A stretch of 64,000 nucleotides of DNA, taken from contig CM018683.1 in assembly GCA_009363875.1 (NCBI GenBank), forward strand, positions 62,869,207 through 62,933,206, in the 5' to 3' direction. A model generated the notes under the pieces. The model made no database searches, was not told where the DNA came from, and saw only the letters and a program-made list of their open reading frames with translations. This document shows positions 1 through 10,689 of the stretch, piece by piece. The translations under genes were made by a program, and so were the position numbers. The DNA is from Mikania micrantha. Taxonomy: Eukaryota; Streptophyta; Magnoliopsida; Asterales; Asteraceae. Within the stretch, counting starts at the first letter, position 1, and every line of letters starts with the position of its first letter.

Positions 1-1202
1 TAGCAGCCTTTGTTGTTGTCAGCTGGATTCTGTGGTGGTGGTGGAGGTAGTGCTCTTGTTGCAGTGTTGGTAGCCTGATTTACCGCAAAGCGGCATTTGT
101 TCATCCAGTGGCCAAACCGGCCACAATTCGTGCACTTCCTGCATGGAGCACCAGCAGGATGATGATACTTGCAGTTTGTGCACTGGGGATATTCCCCTCC
201 ATAACCCCTAGTAGTAGGGTTGACAGGTGCTGCAGGTGCCTGTCTTAGTGGGGTGACGGCCGCATAGTTCTTTATGACCTTCTGTTTCTTTTTCGGGTGA
301 TACCCGTGCTTCTTTGTTGTTGTTGTTGTTGTTTCCTTGGACTTCCCTGTTTCATCTTTAAGAACTCCAGACTTCACCATCACATTGGTGAGTTTAGCTG
401 ATAAGGAGATAGCAGACTCCAAGGTAGCAGGATATGCAGCCAACACGATGCTTTGGATGCAAGAAGGTAATCCCGCAACATAACGGTCAATCAGCTTTTC
501 CAAGGTTGGTACCATCTCTGGCACCAAAGCTACCAACTCATGATAGCGTGTGGTGAAAGTCATATGATCAGCTCCCTTCATCACGTGATTCGAGAGCTCA
601 ATCTCCAGATGTTGCAGTTCATGTTTTGGACAAAATTCATTCCTCAAAAGTAACTTAAATTCTGCCCAAGGCATCGCCACGGCCTCATCTCTCCCTTTGG
701 CTCTGATCTGTGCATTCCACCAAGTCAAAGCTGGCTTGCTGAAAGAACCAGCTGCATAGCAAACTTTGTGGTGTTCGGGACAACTGCTGACGTCCAAAGT
801 ATTTTCCATCTTCTCGAGCCATTGGATCGGTCCAATAGCTCCCTCGACTCCTGTGAAGCTTGGGGGTTTGCATCCTACAAAGGACTTGTAGGAGCAGTCT
901 AAAGTATGACTAGTGTTTCCACTAGCCTCCCCTGTAGTATGGCCAGAGGTGTTACCATGGCCTTGAATCCTGTTTATCATCTCAATGATGACATCCTTCA
1001 ATTGACTCGTCAGTTGAGTACTCAGCAGGGTCGCCAAAGCGATAGTGGTAGGATCAATGACTGGACCCGCATTCGGGTTCGGTGGAGGACTAGGCGGAGG
1101 AGGAGGAGGTGGCGGTGGCGGTGGCAGTGGTGAATCTGCAGGAGAAGGTGTAGAAGAATGTGGAGCAGAAACTTGCGAAGACGGTTGTCTCCTTGGCGGC
1201 AT
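1..1202 (-). CDS. Ty3/gypsy gag polyprotein, 5' part (runs off window)
   Basis: Retrotransposon capsid protein read on the minus strand from an ATG at 1202 and still open at base 1, so at least 400 residues with no stop or frameshift. The N-terminus (residues about 5-45) is Ser/Pro rich with a run of eleven prolines encoded by the GGC/GGT-rich stretch near 1100. The retrotransposon gag domain follows (GPIQWLEKME, ALTWWNAQ, PWAEFKLLLRNEF, YVAGLP). A basic linker leads to a double zinc knuckle at about 60-170: CTNCKYHHPAGAPC followed by CTNCGRFGHWMNKC. Protease and reverse transcriptase would lie left of the window. The intact frame suggests a young element or one under recent selection. The organisation is that of plant Ty3/gypsy gags; I cannot fix the lineage. 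Confidence 0.93.
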   Translation of the reverse strand, partial: MPPRRQPSSQVSAPHSSTPSPADSPLPPPPPPPPPPPSPPPNPNAGPVIDPTTIALATLLSTQLTSQLKDVIIEMINRIQGHGNTSGHTTGEASGNTSHTLDCSYKSFVGCKPPSFTGVEGAIGPIQWLEKMENTLDVSSCPEHHKVCYAAGSFSKPALTWWNAQIRAKGRDEAVAMPWAEFKLLLRNEFCPKHELQHLEIELSNHVMKGADHMTFTTRYHELVALVPEMVPTLEKLIDRYVAGLPSCIQSIVLAAYPATLESAISLSAKLTNVMVKSGVLKDETGKSKETTTTTTKKHGYHPKKKQKVIKNYAAVTPLRQAPAAPVNPTTRGYGGEYPQCTNCKYHHPAGAPCRKCTNCGRFGHWMNKCRFAVNQATNTATRALPPPPPQNPADNNKGC

Positions 1203-1282
1203 TCTGATCATAACCAAAAGGATTTGGTTAGTGCAGTGATCGAATGCAGAAGACGGTTGTCTCCTTGGCGGCATTCTGATCA
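1177..1282. repeat. 34-bp direct repeat over the gag start codon
   Basis: Bases 1177-1210 and 1249-1282 are identical (34 bp, offset 72 bp). Each copy holds the gag start codon and the first codons (MPPRRQPSS). The upstream copy opens a short reading frame on the minus strand from 1274 that stops just before the real gag start. Confidence 0.9.
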
Positions 1283-1320
1283 AGTATTCAATCATTGATT
1301 CATCATGTATATCATATGTT

Positions 1321-1599
1321 TATTTCAAGTCTCATATAATAGCATCAAATCTCATGTAATAGCATCAAGTCTCATGTAATTGTATCAAATCTCATGTAAT
1401 ATCATCAAGTCTTATGTAATTATATCAAGTCTCATGTAATTGTATCAAGTATCATGTAATTGTATCAAGTCTCATGTAATCGTATCAAGTCTCATGTAAT
1501 TGTATTAAGTCTCATGTAATCGTATTAAGTCTCATGTAATTGTATCAAGTCTCATGTAATTGTATCAAGTATCATGTAATAGCATCAAATCTCATAAAG
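1321..1599. repeat. 20-bp minisatellite, about 14 units
   Basis: Tandem units of consensus TGTATCAAGTCTCATGTAAT, each 20 bp, with one to three changes per unit. The array lies in the LTR or leader of the gypsy element between the conserved GGGACTGAGAAGCATG block and the gag start. Confidence 0.95.
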
Positions 1600-3844
1600 A
1601 TCCAACAATTGATTTATAAGCATCAAGCTTAAAGTATAAGTTTCCAATCATAAGTAATCATGTTTATGTTTAAAGCATTAAGTAACATTTCAACAACTTA
1701 TGAAAATGTTTAACATGCTTCTCAGTCCCGAAGTAAAACAAATAAGTTTGAAAGGGGACAATGAACTCACCTTATATCCGAGGTGTTTGACTAAGTAGAA
1801 TAGGAATGCACGCACTCTTTGTTTGCACTTGGTATGATGTTCACGTTCCTGTGTTGAATTCATAATGTTGTAGTTTAAAAGTATGTGTTATATTGTTTCT
1901 TTCACATATAATCGTTAGTGTTAGTCCTAAAGTTGGCTAACACCCTTGAGTCAAGGTCTTTATTCGGCCCTACTTTGTTTTTGTAAGTTCAAAACCCTTA
2001 AATGTTAATATAGTCATTTGTATTACATGTATCTTTGTAAGCATACTTAATCATTTGTTTAACTTTACAAAAGTATCTTATGTATCCTTTGTTCCTCGTA
2101 TTAATATGTTAGAAAATTCTCAGTCACTTGGGCCGAATAATGTTTGTCACTAAGGCCAATAGTATGGTGTCATTGGGCCTACTACAACTATGTGTGGGCC
2201 GGATCGAATAAAATGTGGACCGAATGATGAGTTGGCCGAGTAGGTCATACGGGCCTAAGGAATTTCTTTATTTGGCCGATATATCTATAAGGGTTTGGGC
2301 AAGGTTACTGGGCCAAGATTGGGCCTCATGAGAATGAGATTGGCCCAAAGAATGCCAAAACTTACGTTTGTGTGTATTGGGCTGCTATTGGGCCGGTTAT
2401 CATGTTTGGGCCGAAGGCAAAAAGAATGTGGGTTTTCTTAATTGTCATGGGCCGCATATAATCAATTCGATTAATCAAATGGGTTGGGCCTAGAGGAAAT
2501 CACATGGGTCTCGCAAGTCCTTTGGGCCGATTACACAAAATTGGGCCTAGGGTGGTCTTGGCCTAGAAATTTTTATTTGGGCCTGAAGCTAATGCGTTTG
2601 GGCTAAGCAACAATTGCATAGGGCTGATTAAAAAAATTGGGCCGAGGAGACCTGAACTGGGCCGGCTGTTTGATTTGATCGGGTAATCGAAGAAAACACT
2701 CATCCTGGCAGCGAACCTTTAAGTTTGGCCGAAGGTTCGACCACCATGCAAGCAACAGGTTCGGTCCCAGCTGGTATGGGTTTGTCTCTTCCAAGGGTTC
2801 GGCTAAGTTAAATGGTTCAGTGATTGTGGATGGGGTTCGTGAGGTTCGAAAGTTCACTGCGTGACATTAAGGTTTGCAGAACTTGTCACTGAAGCAGGGT
2901 TCGCTGCTGTCCTATGGTTCGTTTGAGAAGTGTTCGGCCATGGAGGGTTCGGCTCCAGGTCATTAGGGTTCGTCCACAGGTAGGGTTCGCCTCCTTTTGT
3001 TTGAGGATGATGGTTCGGCTGGTATGATCATGGTTCGGCAGATTCCATAGATTCGGCCCTTAGGCACAGTAACCTCCCGAACCTGTCGCACCTCCCATCA
3101 CCAACTTCTCCGGTTTGGTCGACTCTGAACCCATTCACCTAATGGTGTTTTGAAATATGCCAGTCTTGACGATGTAGTGGTCGTGGTGGTGGGTTTATGG
3201 TCGGCTACGTGTGAATAAACAAAACAAGGGTGAAAACCCTAAACTTTTTGAACTTTCCAAGATCATTACCTCGTTTTTCAGTGATCAAATCCTTAGATCC
3301 GTTGTACTTTCACGTAGAGGAGGTCGAGGGCTACGCGTGGACACCAAGAACGCGCAAATCGGTTAAGAATTGAAGGAGATCTTGAGGTTAGAAGTTAGAA
3401 TTTTGTGTGGAAATGAGGGTGACGGGTTTTGAGAGAAAAAGGGAGAGAGATGATGTTGAAATGAAATAAATGCTTCATTGAGGGTTTAAATACCCCTAGG
3501 GTATTCGGATATGTTTCGGTTGCTCGGTTCGTAGTTTCGTCGCGTATCCGACACGTTACGCGTATTTTTCGTTGCTTTAATAAAAAGAATTATTTTAGGA
3601 TGTCTAGATTATAAATATTATTACAAATTATTTTTAATATCGTTGTGTTTATTTATTTTTCAAATTATAATAATTTACGCGTTATATTAATTCATTCGCG
3701 ATTAAATTAAAATAGTTTTGTTAAATTTTGTTTTATGATGAGTTTCAAAATTGTAAAATAAGAAATATTTTATTTCTTTAAATTTATGATCGTTCGTATC
3801 GTTATTCGTTTTCGTTTCATCAAATCACGTTGCCATCGCACGTA

Positions 3845-3870
3845 TTCGTTCGAATCGTCATTCGAACGAA
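3845..3870. repeat. Perfect palindrome in LTR copy A (11-bp arms, 4-bp loop)
   Basis: Arms TTCGTTCGAAT and ATTCGAACGAA flank loop CGTC. The same palindrome is at 33020-33045 and 62642-62667 in the other two LTR copies. Confidence 0.9.
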
Positions 3871-4275
3871 CACGTCGATGATTTGGCTTTCTGATTCTTG
3901 TTTTCTACTGTTAAGTCATTATTTCAGAACATTAAACTATCAGAATTATTCATACAGATCGTCACCCATACAAATAACTCGTCGGTTTAGCATTCCATAA
4001 CAATAACCGTTAAGGTTTTGTTTTGTTTAACCTCACATACATTTATGCAACTAATATCACATCAAGTATGTATGTTTCAACACTGTGTTGTCTGACATGT
4101 TTCAGACTGTTAAACGCTAAGGTTTCAGTCAAATTCAGACAATCGTATAATAGTTTCATGTTAAATCAAATGCATTAATAGTCTAAACATAGTTTCTCGT
4201 ATAGTGTACCTGAATTACTGTACATGTTTACTGTTGCGATCACTGTTCCGGCACGCGTCCGGCACTGATGTTACA

Positions 4276-4558
4276 TAAGATGAGTACACGACCTCTTTTT
4301 ACTCTTTTCTCAAACGGTGGGAAGTAAGTTAGCTATTTTTCTTAATGTTGAACTCTTTTACTTTTGTCACATAACTTGCATTTTTAATTAAGCACTAGTA
4401 TCCTTGATGTGGATTGTATGAGTTGACCTTTGTACTTAAATCCAAATGCTAGACTTGCACAATCATTTAACTCTTGTTTATGAGCCGATTATTAGGTATT
4501 GGATAGACCTTTAAGGGCTGACACCCTTACTTAATCTGATTGGGTTTGCTGCTACCCA
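4276..4558. other. No gene seen between gypsy LTR and TR-GAG relic
   Basis: AT-rich DNA with stop codons in all frames. The first bases (GAGTACACGACC...) resemble the leader found after other gypsy LTR sequences in this window, so part may be LTR-derived. Confidence 0.5.
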
Positions 4559-4563
4559 ATATA

Positions 4564-5952
4564 TGTTGGACTAAACTTGTAATGTCAAATAAATAAGGGG
4601 TTAAGTAGAAAATTTAGTTTTAATTGTTTTGGATTAGATTGCTTTTGTTGGCAGATTTTTTGGAGAATTATGGTTTTGTTTTATTATAAATAGGGTTAGA
4701 TGGTTTGTTTTTCTTGTACGAAAAATTTCAATCAATAAGAATTCGTGTTTAGTTCAGGGAAATCACAACAAGGGCTTCAATTGGTATCAGAGTTCGGAAA
4801 GCTCAAACATGCGCGATCGACAATTACTCATCAGACGTGAAGCACGCTGGCCGACACTCTGGCAGACCACAGACGCAACCAAGCATAAGGCGATGGGTGA
4901 AGGGCGGACGAGGCAAGTAGGCGACGAACGCAGTGGACGTCTATGGCTGAGAAGCAGCAATCGTGGTCGACAATCATCTAATCAGCTAATCAATAGCTGA
5001 TCGATTCAATTTAGCAATGCACAGGAAGAAAAATAGATTGTGTGGATTACCTCTCAGTTGTGAACAACAGGGGTTTTTGTGCGGCAGGAACATACAACGA
5101 ACTTGGTGTGCAGTGAAACGAGATCGGCATGGGCTGAAGAAGTCGTTTAGCAACCAAAAAGACAGAAAAACAGGGGCTAGTCGTTTTGGTGATCAATAGC
5201 AGGTGCAGATTTGATCAGGGAGGTATTCACAAGAAATCCAATCAAGGTTAGGTACTTATCTGCTAATTCACACATAAAGAATGGCTAGGAAAGAGGCTGT
5301 GGTGATTGTGCCAGCATGAGAGACAGGTTCTATGTGTTACCAATGCCCTTTTTTAACAATACCAATTATCCAATATGGTCAGTAAGTGTGAGAACGATCA
5401 TGGATGCAACCGGGATGTGGGAAGCGGTGGGACCTACAATTGGGGTTACTGTGGATCAAAGAAAGTCGAAGATGGCACTTGCATTACTGTTTCAAGCAAT
5501 ACCAGAAGATCTGGTCTTACAATTAGAAGGTTATAATGAAGCCAAAAAAGTTTGATATACTTTGAAGACAAGATTTTTGGGGGTGGATCGAGTAAGAACA
5601 ACATGAACTTGGGCATTATGTGGCGGAATGTCCTAGTTGAGAAGAAAAGAAAGAAAAGGCTAATTTGATCCGGGAGGACAAGCATTCAATACCTTTGCTT
5701 TGAAGAATAATGAAGTTACAAGATTAGTCTTAATCATGTAATGTCAAATAAATAAGAGGTTGAAGTAGAAAATTTAGTTTTAATTGTTTTGGATTAGATT
5801 GTTTTTGTTGGCAGATTTTTTGGGAAAAAGTTTTGATTTTTAAGGTTTTGTTTCATTATAAATTGGGTTAGATGGATTGGTTTTTCTTGCACCAAAAATT
5901 TTAATCAATAAGAATTCAAGTTTAGTTCTCGGAAATCACAGCAAGGGCTTCA
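4564..5952 (+). mobile_element. Gag-only Ty1/copia element (TR-GAG type), internally deleted
   Basis: 5' LTR 4564-4779 begins TGTTGG and ends CTTCA, followed by a primer-binding site TGGTATCAGAG at 4782 complementary to initiator tRNA-Met. 3' LTR is about 5723-5952, ends at the same CTTCA, and matches the 5' LTR except for its first ~17 bp and scattered changes. Target duplication ATATA is present at 4559-4563 and 5953-5957. Only a gag relic lies between the LTRs, so the element never needed protease, integrase or reverse transcriptase of its own. Organisation matches the intact element at 41944-43921. The ~530-bp leader between the primer site and gag holds no recognisable coding sequence. 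Confidence 0.87.
5316..5704 (+). pseudogene. copia gag remnant (UBN2-like) with internal deletion
   Basis: The first part reads a gag capsid segment (NNTNYPIWSVSVRTIMDATG, MWEAVG, ALLFQAIPEDLVLQLEGYNEAKKV), then a stop at 5553. After the stop, DNA reads on as the usual RFLGVDRVR segment. It then jumps straight to the zinc-knuckle tail (LGHYVAECP near 5614-5640) and the acidic C-terminus, so roughly half of gag is missing. The 301-residue gag at 42243-43148 shows what the full protein would look like. This copy cannot encode a capsid. Confidence 0.85.
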
Positions 5953-5957
5953 ATATA

Positions 5958-6659
5958 TGCCATTGTTTCTACACTTGAGTGAATATACCCTAAGGTCCTT
6001 GACGTAGAGTTATTTATCAAGGGCGTTTTTTCAAGAACACAGATCAACTTCATCAATGATTTTTCACGAAAGATTTGCAGTTAACTCTCGGATTCGGGTA
6101 ATAATATTATGAAGTTTTATGTATACATATGTGGTTGGTATGCTAGGATTATGCTGTTACAACACCATTTGCGATAAAGTGATAGATGAATAATTATTGG
6201 ATTTCAACTTCTCTCTGTCTTCATTTAACGTTAATAATATAGTTTGCATGTAAATTTGAGCTATTGTGCTGTTAAAGGGTCATGTTGTTATGAGGTTAAG
6301 GAGCCATGTTGGCTTTGTATAGTTTGAACTATAGTCATGTTGGATTTGGTTCACAGTATATGTTTCTTATTAATTTTCTACACATATATACGATACACAT
6401 GATCTGATTTTCTATTGCAGTTCTTTTCGTGGCAAATTACATCTAGATCTTTACATCTTAAAATAAGAAATTAGTTATATGTCATGTAATGAATTGGCCT
6501 AGGTATTTCTGTGCTGATTGATGAACTCACTTTTGAAGTGTTCTGACCCATACTCATTTTTTTCTTTCCAAAACAAGTTCTGACCCTATCCAAAGAAACC
6601 AGTTTTACACATGGCCTATCTTACTTGAACTTGTCCTTACCAGTTAATCACCCGATAAC
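5958..6659. other. No gene seen
   Basis: AT-rich intergenic DNA. A short stretch at 5980-6095 has splice-like borders but no protein I recognise. Confidence 0.5.
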
Positions 6660-6795
6660 CCGTATAATCACGTGTGAGTTGATTTATCAATTCACCTCGT
6701 CAAATTAAAGTTGCTAATAAATTCTATGAAGTGGCATTTACATCGATCTGTGTTTGTTAGTTCAAGATTAGCTTAATGTTTAATTGTGGATCAAG
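6660..6795. repeat. Left arm of a ~130-bp imperfect inverted repeat
   Basis: Bases about 6660-6795 match the reverse complement of about 10402-10525 (for example ATTTACATCGATCTGTGTTT against its complement near 10440). Without the copia at 7032-10396 the arms would lie ~240 bp apart, as in a foldback or MITE-like element. Confidence 0.75.
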
Positions 6796-7031
6796 TAAAT
6801 TATATGTTTGTGTGAGATTAAAATGAGATTTGGTTACTAAAGATAACTTTTTTTTTGTTTTTGTTTTGGTATGATAATTTGATGCAGCAGGGTGAGTAAT
6901 GCAATCTATAGCAAAGCCTTGATACAAAAATTAATTGTTTTTATATGTATGGAATTTGATAAGCCTATACATTGTCAAATTTTGAGTCCTGTGTAAGTAA
7001 TGCAATTTTATGCTTGAACTATAATCAGCCA

Positions 7032-10000
7032 TGAACGATTATAATCTTCCCATGAAAACCTCCATCTCATTCATCTTGAATATATAGGTTACAGCTCATA
7101 CATATCTCTTATTTTGAGATAATATTTACAAATAATCACCTAATATAATATAAATAATAATTCTATCTATTACATCCCCTTAGTCGAAACGAGAGGTGGA
7201 AGAATGTTGAGACTGGAGCGAAAATCTTCAAAGAGTACGCGTGGAAGACGTTTAGTAAATATATCAGCTATTTGGTGACGAGATGGGACATGATGAATAC
7301 AAATTGTGCCACGTTTAACCTGTTCTCGAACAAAATGAATTTCCAACTCAATATGTTTTGTTCTTTGATGTTGAACAAGATTTTCCGATAGATAAATAGC
7401 ACTAATATTGTCACAATAAACCATAGAGGCATGAGTGATGGGAAAGTGTACCTTGAGGAGTAAGTTGCGTAGCCAACAAAGTTCAGCTACCACATTTGCA
7501 ACCCCACGATACTCCGCCTCGGCACTTGAACGTGAAACGGTCCTTTGGTGTTTGGATGACCAAGATAAGAGTGTGTCACCCAATAAACACAATACCCGTA
7601 TATCGACGGGTGTCAGGGCATCCAGCTCAATCAACATCAGTGTAGGCGCGTAAAGAAGATGAGGGCGGACCGCCAATGATCATTAACTGGGCATGCATAT
7701 GGACACAGATTTGTTGAACAACATATGAGATGTCGGGTCGAGCGAAGGTAAGATGTTGTAGGGCGCAGGCAAGGCTGCGGTTTTCCGGCACCATTAATGA
7801 TGTCATGAGCGTACGATGTCTGAGACAAGAACATATGAAAAGCTTTGCGCGAGACACTGATTCCTAGAAAATAGCTTAACGGTCCAAGATCTTTCATTGC
7901 AAATTCAGTTGATAGACTGGACATAAGTCGAAGACATGGATCAAATTAAGTAGTCAGAATAATGTCATCCACATAAATGAGCAGAAAAGCTATCTCTTGG
8001 TGACTCTGTATGGATCCAAGAGTATGTACAAAATCCGTGAAGCGTTGGTACATTGCACGTGGTGATTGTTTGAGGCCGTTAAGAGATCGTTTTAAAAGGC
8101 ACACGTGATCTAGATAGGTAGTATTGCGAAACCCCATGGGTTGGTACATGTAGACAGTGTCATTTATATGGCCATGTAGAAAAAAGCATTAGTGACATCA
8201 AGCAGTTGAATTGGCTAAAACTGAGAGAGAGCTAATGAAAGGTTCGTGCGTATAGTTGTTGATTTGACAATTGGACTAAAAGTTTCCCTACAATCGACCC
8301 CAATCTCTTGATTTCTAGCATCACATACCAAACGAGCTTTGTAACGCTCCAATGTACCATCATATTTTGAATTTGAAATGAAAAAACTACAAGTTGTTAA
8401 TGACATTCATGTGTGGTTGACGAGGGATAAGTACCTGGGTTTCGTTTTTAATAAGGGCATTAAATTCATCGGTGATGTGGGGAGTGGTATAATAGTGGAT
8501 GTGTGAATGTTTAATGGTTGTTTGGGTTTGACTATGCCATTCATTGAGCGAGTCTGGATGATGGGAGCAGGTGGAGGTGGCGGTTTTGGTATGGGTGAGG
8601 ATTGGAAAACAGGAGTGGGGGTGGGGCCCGTTTTTGGGCGACGATACTAGGTATTAGCTATAGGTGGTTGTGTGGTTGGGTGAGTTGATGTGGGTTATTG
8701 AGGGAGTGATGATTTGTTTGGAAAGGATGGAGCTGTATGTGAAGGTGAAGAAGTGGATGGAGTATAGTAGGTGGATGGTTGAGGCATTGAGCTGGTTGGT
8801 TAGTCCAAAAAATGGGGTTAGGGTCGGAGGTTAACAAAGCATAGTCATGGGTGGTTGATATTTGGTGACTTCCAAAAGAGAAAACGGATTCATCAAAATT
8901 GGACATGTTGGCAGAGGATCATTCGATTAGTGGTGAGATCAAGGCACTTATATCCGCGGTGGTTGGTTGGAAAACGCAAGGAATCGAACGAGGTTGGAGT
9001 TTGTGGATGGTGTTTAGTGGCGACAATTAATAGCACAAACAACAAAAGATGCGTCATGGTTGACAGGTAGGTATGCAATTGCAAAGAAGTTGAGTGGGAG
9101 ACTTAAGATGAGTGTTAGGTCGTCGAAGAATGTTAAGAATGTATGTGGCTACTTCTAAAGCATGATGCCAATAAGGAGGAAGAGAAGATTGAGAAAGAAG
9201 TGTGCGAATGATGCTGTTGATAGATCTTATGGTGTGTTATGCGTTCTCATATGCCATTGTTATTGCAAAATTGGTGAAATAATTGGTTGTTATAATCAGT
9301 TCTGTTATCACTTTGAAACTGTTTAATTTTGCGTTCGAATTGTGTTGTTACTAGCTAATAATATTTATGTAACACAGAAAAGACTTGAGACTTGTTATGC
9401 AAAGGGTATGTCCATAAAAAATGGTGTAATCATCAATGAACAAGATATAAAATCGGTGGCCAGTAGTACTAAGAACAGGGATGTCCAAAGATCACTATGA
9501 ATCACATCAAAAGGCATAACAGAAAAATTAATTGAATCATTAAAAGGAAGTCTAGTGCTTTTCCCAGACACATAAGGTTGACAAAGTTTAGAATTTATTT
9601 TGTTATAATTAATAAACGAAGACTTTTTAAGTGAATGTAAAATTGTAGGGCCAGGATGGCCGAATCTTTGGTGCCAGAGGCCTTGAAATAAAGCTGCAAG
9701 TGCAGATAAAGAACGAAGGTTGTTGACAATCTTTAAGGTGAGTGGATAGAGATCCAGTAAACTATTGCATCTGAGGATAGGGATCCAGGTCGTGAGATCC
9801 TTCACAAGAAAACCACAAGGGTCAAATTCAATAGAAATATGACTATCTTTTGCAAGTCTACATAAATCTAAGTATTTATTAATTTAGGAGAGGGACTTGG
9901 TGTAGATGTAAAGGTGGGAAAGGTTTAGGTAAAGTCTGATTGCCGTGACCATGAACAGGGATGGTTTTACCATTCCCGACAATAATACTTATAAAAATTC

Positions 10001-10396
10001 CCTTGTTAAAAAATGACGAAAAGTTACCTTGGTAGTTCGTCATGAGTGGTAGCTCCGGTGTCCATATACCAAGTGTTGTCATGTGGGTTGAGTGACATAG
10101 TATGGAGAGCTTGTTTGATATCAGTGGGAGCGCAGTTGGAGCTGGCTGCATAGGAGGCTGATGGTCTAGGACCAAGTAGACCTTGGGTGGTATTTTGCAA
10201 TATAGATGGATACGAACACGGGCGGATGAGGGTCCACGGTTGCTGAGGCCATGGGTGTTGATTCCATGGATGGTATTGAGGATGTGGTACATGTGGGGTG
10301 GATTGAGGAGGGCACGGTTGATAGGAGTTCCAATTATTTTGAGATAATATTTACAAATAATGACCTAATATAATATAAATAATAATTCTATCTATT
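7032..10396 (-). mobile_element. Decayed Ty1/copia retrotransposon, minus strand
   Basis: Target duplication AGCCA at 7027-7031 and 10397-10401. The 3' LTR is 7032-7169. The 5' LTR is cut to about 10333-10396, with deletion running into the end of gag. Polyprotein pieces in element order from the right: gag C-terminus (10200-10330), protease with MDTGA motif near 10045-10065, pre-integrase H-H-C-C region near 9580-9690 (LWHQRFGH), integrase start to ~9395, proline-rich linker with TRSMNGI motif near 8540-8560, reverse transcriptase 7650-8406 and RNase H 7170-7640. Confidence 0.9.
7170..10330 (-). pseudogene. copia pol remnant: protease, integrase, reverse transcriptase, RNase H
   Basis: Multiple frameshifts and stops break the polyprotein. 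The reverse transcriptase keeps its catalytic block (FLLIYVDDIILT near 7950-7985), the start block (ERYKARLV, ETFSPIVK at 8290-8340) and the LDV-type core near 8190. RNase H is the best preserved piece: 168 codons at 7170-7676 with SWSSKHQRTVSRSSAEAEYR, YCDNISAIYL and the C-terminal HVPSRHQIADIFTK. Part of the integrase core is missing or unreadable between 8907 and 9395. The order protease-integrase-RT-RNase H identifies Ty1/copia. It is non-functional. Confidence 0.9.
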
Positions 10397-10401
10397 AGCC
10401 A

Positions 10402-10525
10402 TAATTAAACATTAAGCTGATCTTAAACTAAGACACACAGATCGATGTAAATGTCACTTCATAGTTAGTAAAACTTATTAACTTTATTGTAACGATATGA
10501 ATTGATAACACATGTGATTATACGT
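10402..10525. repeat. Right arm of the inverted repeat
   Basis: Reverse complement of about 6660-6795; it starts directly at the target duplication of the copia insertion. Confidence 0.75.
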
Positions 10526-10555
10526 ATAAAGTAACCATCCTATTATCTATTAAAA

Positions 10556-10689
10556 GTTGAAGCTAACTTCCAAAGAATTGCAAGTCAACTAGTTATTCTC
10601 AACTAATTAACGACTTATTACACAATTAACATTTCTAACCCTCTACTTGTTACATCTTTAATCCTCTTCTTATTCAATTACAACTAACA
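10556..10689 (-). repeat. 3' LTR remnant of the nested gypsy element
   Basis: Matches 23312-23457 of the 5' LTR with small indels. The other ~80 bp of the LTR are missing at the left junction. Confidence 0.82.

Larger units (their letters stand above)
1240..4275 (-). mobile_element. 5' LTR and leader of the minus-strand Ty3/gypsy element (LTR family G, copy A)
   Basis: The LTR outer end is at 4275 (TGTAAC on the minus strand). Its first ~1 kb is clearly similar to 32614 onward and to 62235 onward, so three copies of one LTR family are present. Shared blocks include the start, a perfect palindrome at 3845-3870, AT-rich DNA, and a block near 1700-1800 ending in GGGACTGAGAAGCATG. The inner boundary is uncertain: no clean primer-binding site is seen, and a diverged TTGGT...ATCAGA near 1206-1222 is the best candidate. 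Compared with copy B this LTR lacks its last ~2 kb, probably by deletion. No host gene is seen in this stretch. Confidence 0.75.

Noticed and set aside
4809..5199. Two short frames in the leader of the 4564-5952 element
   Set aside because: No domain, no similarity to the related TR-GAG leader at protein level, and lengths expected by chance.
7435..7653. Plus-strand frame over the copia RNase H
   Set aside because: Antisense shadow of the clear minus-strand RNase H.
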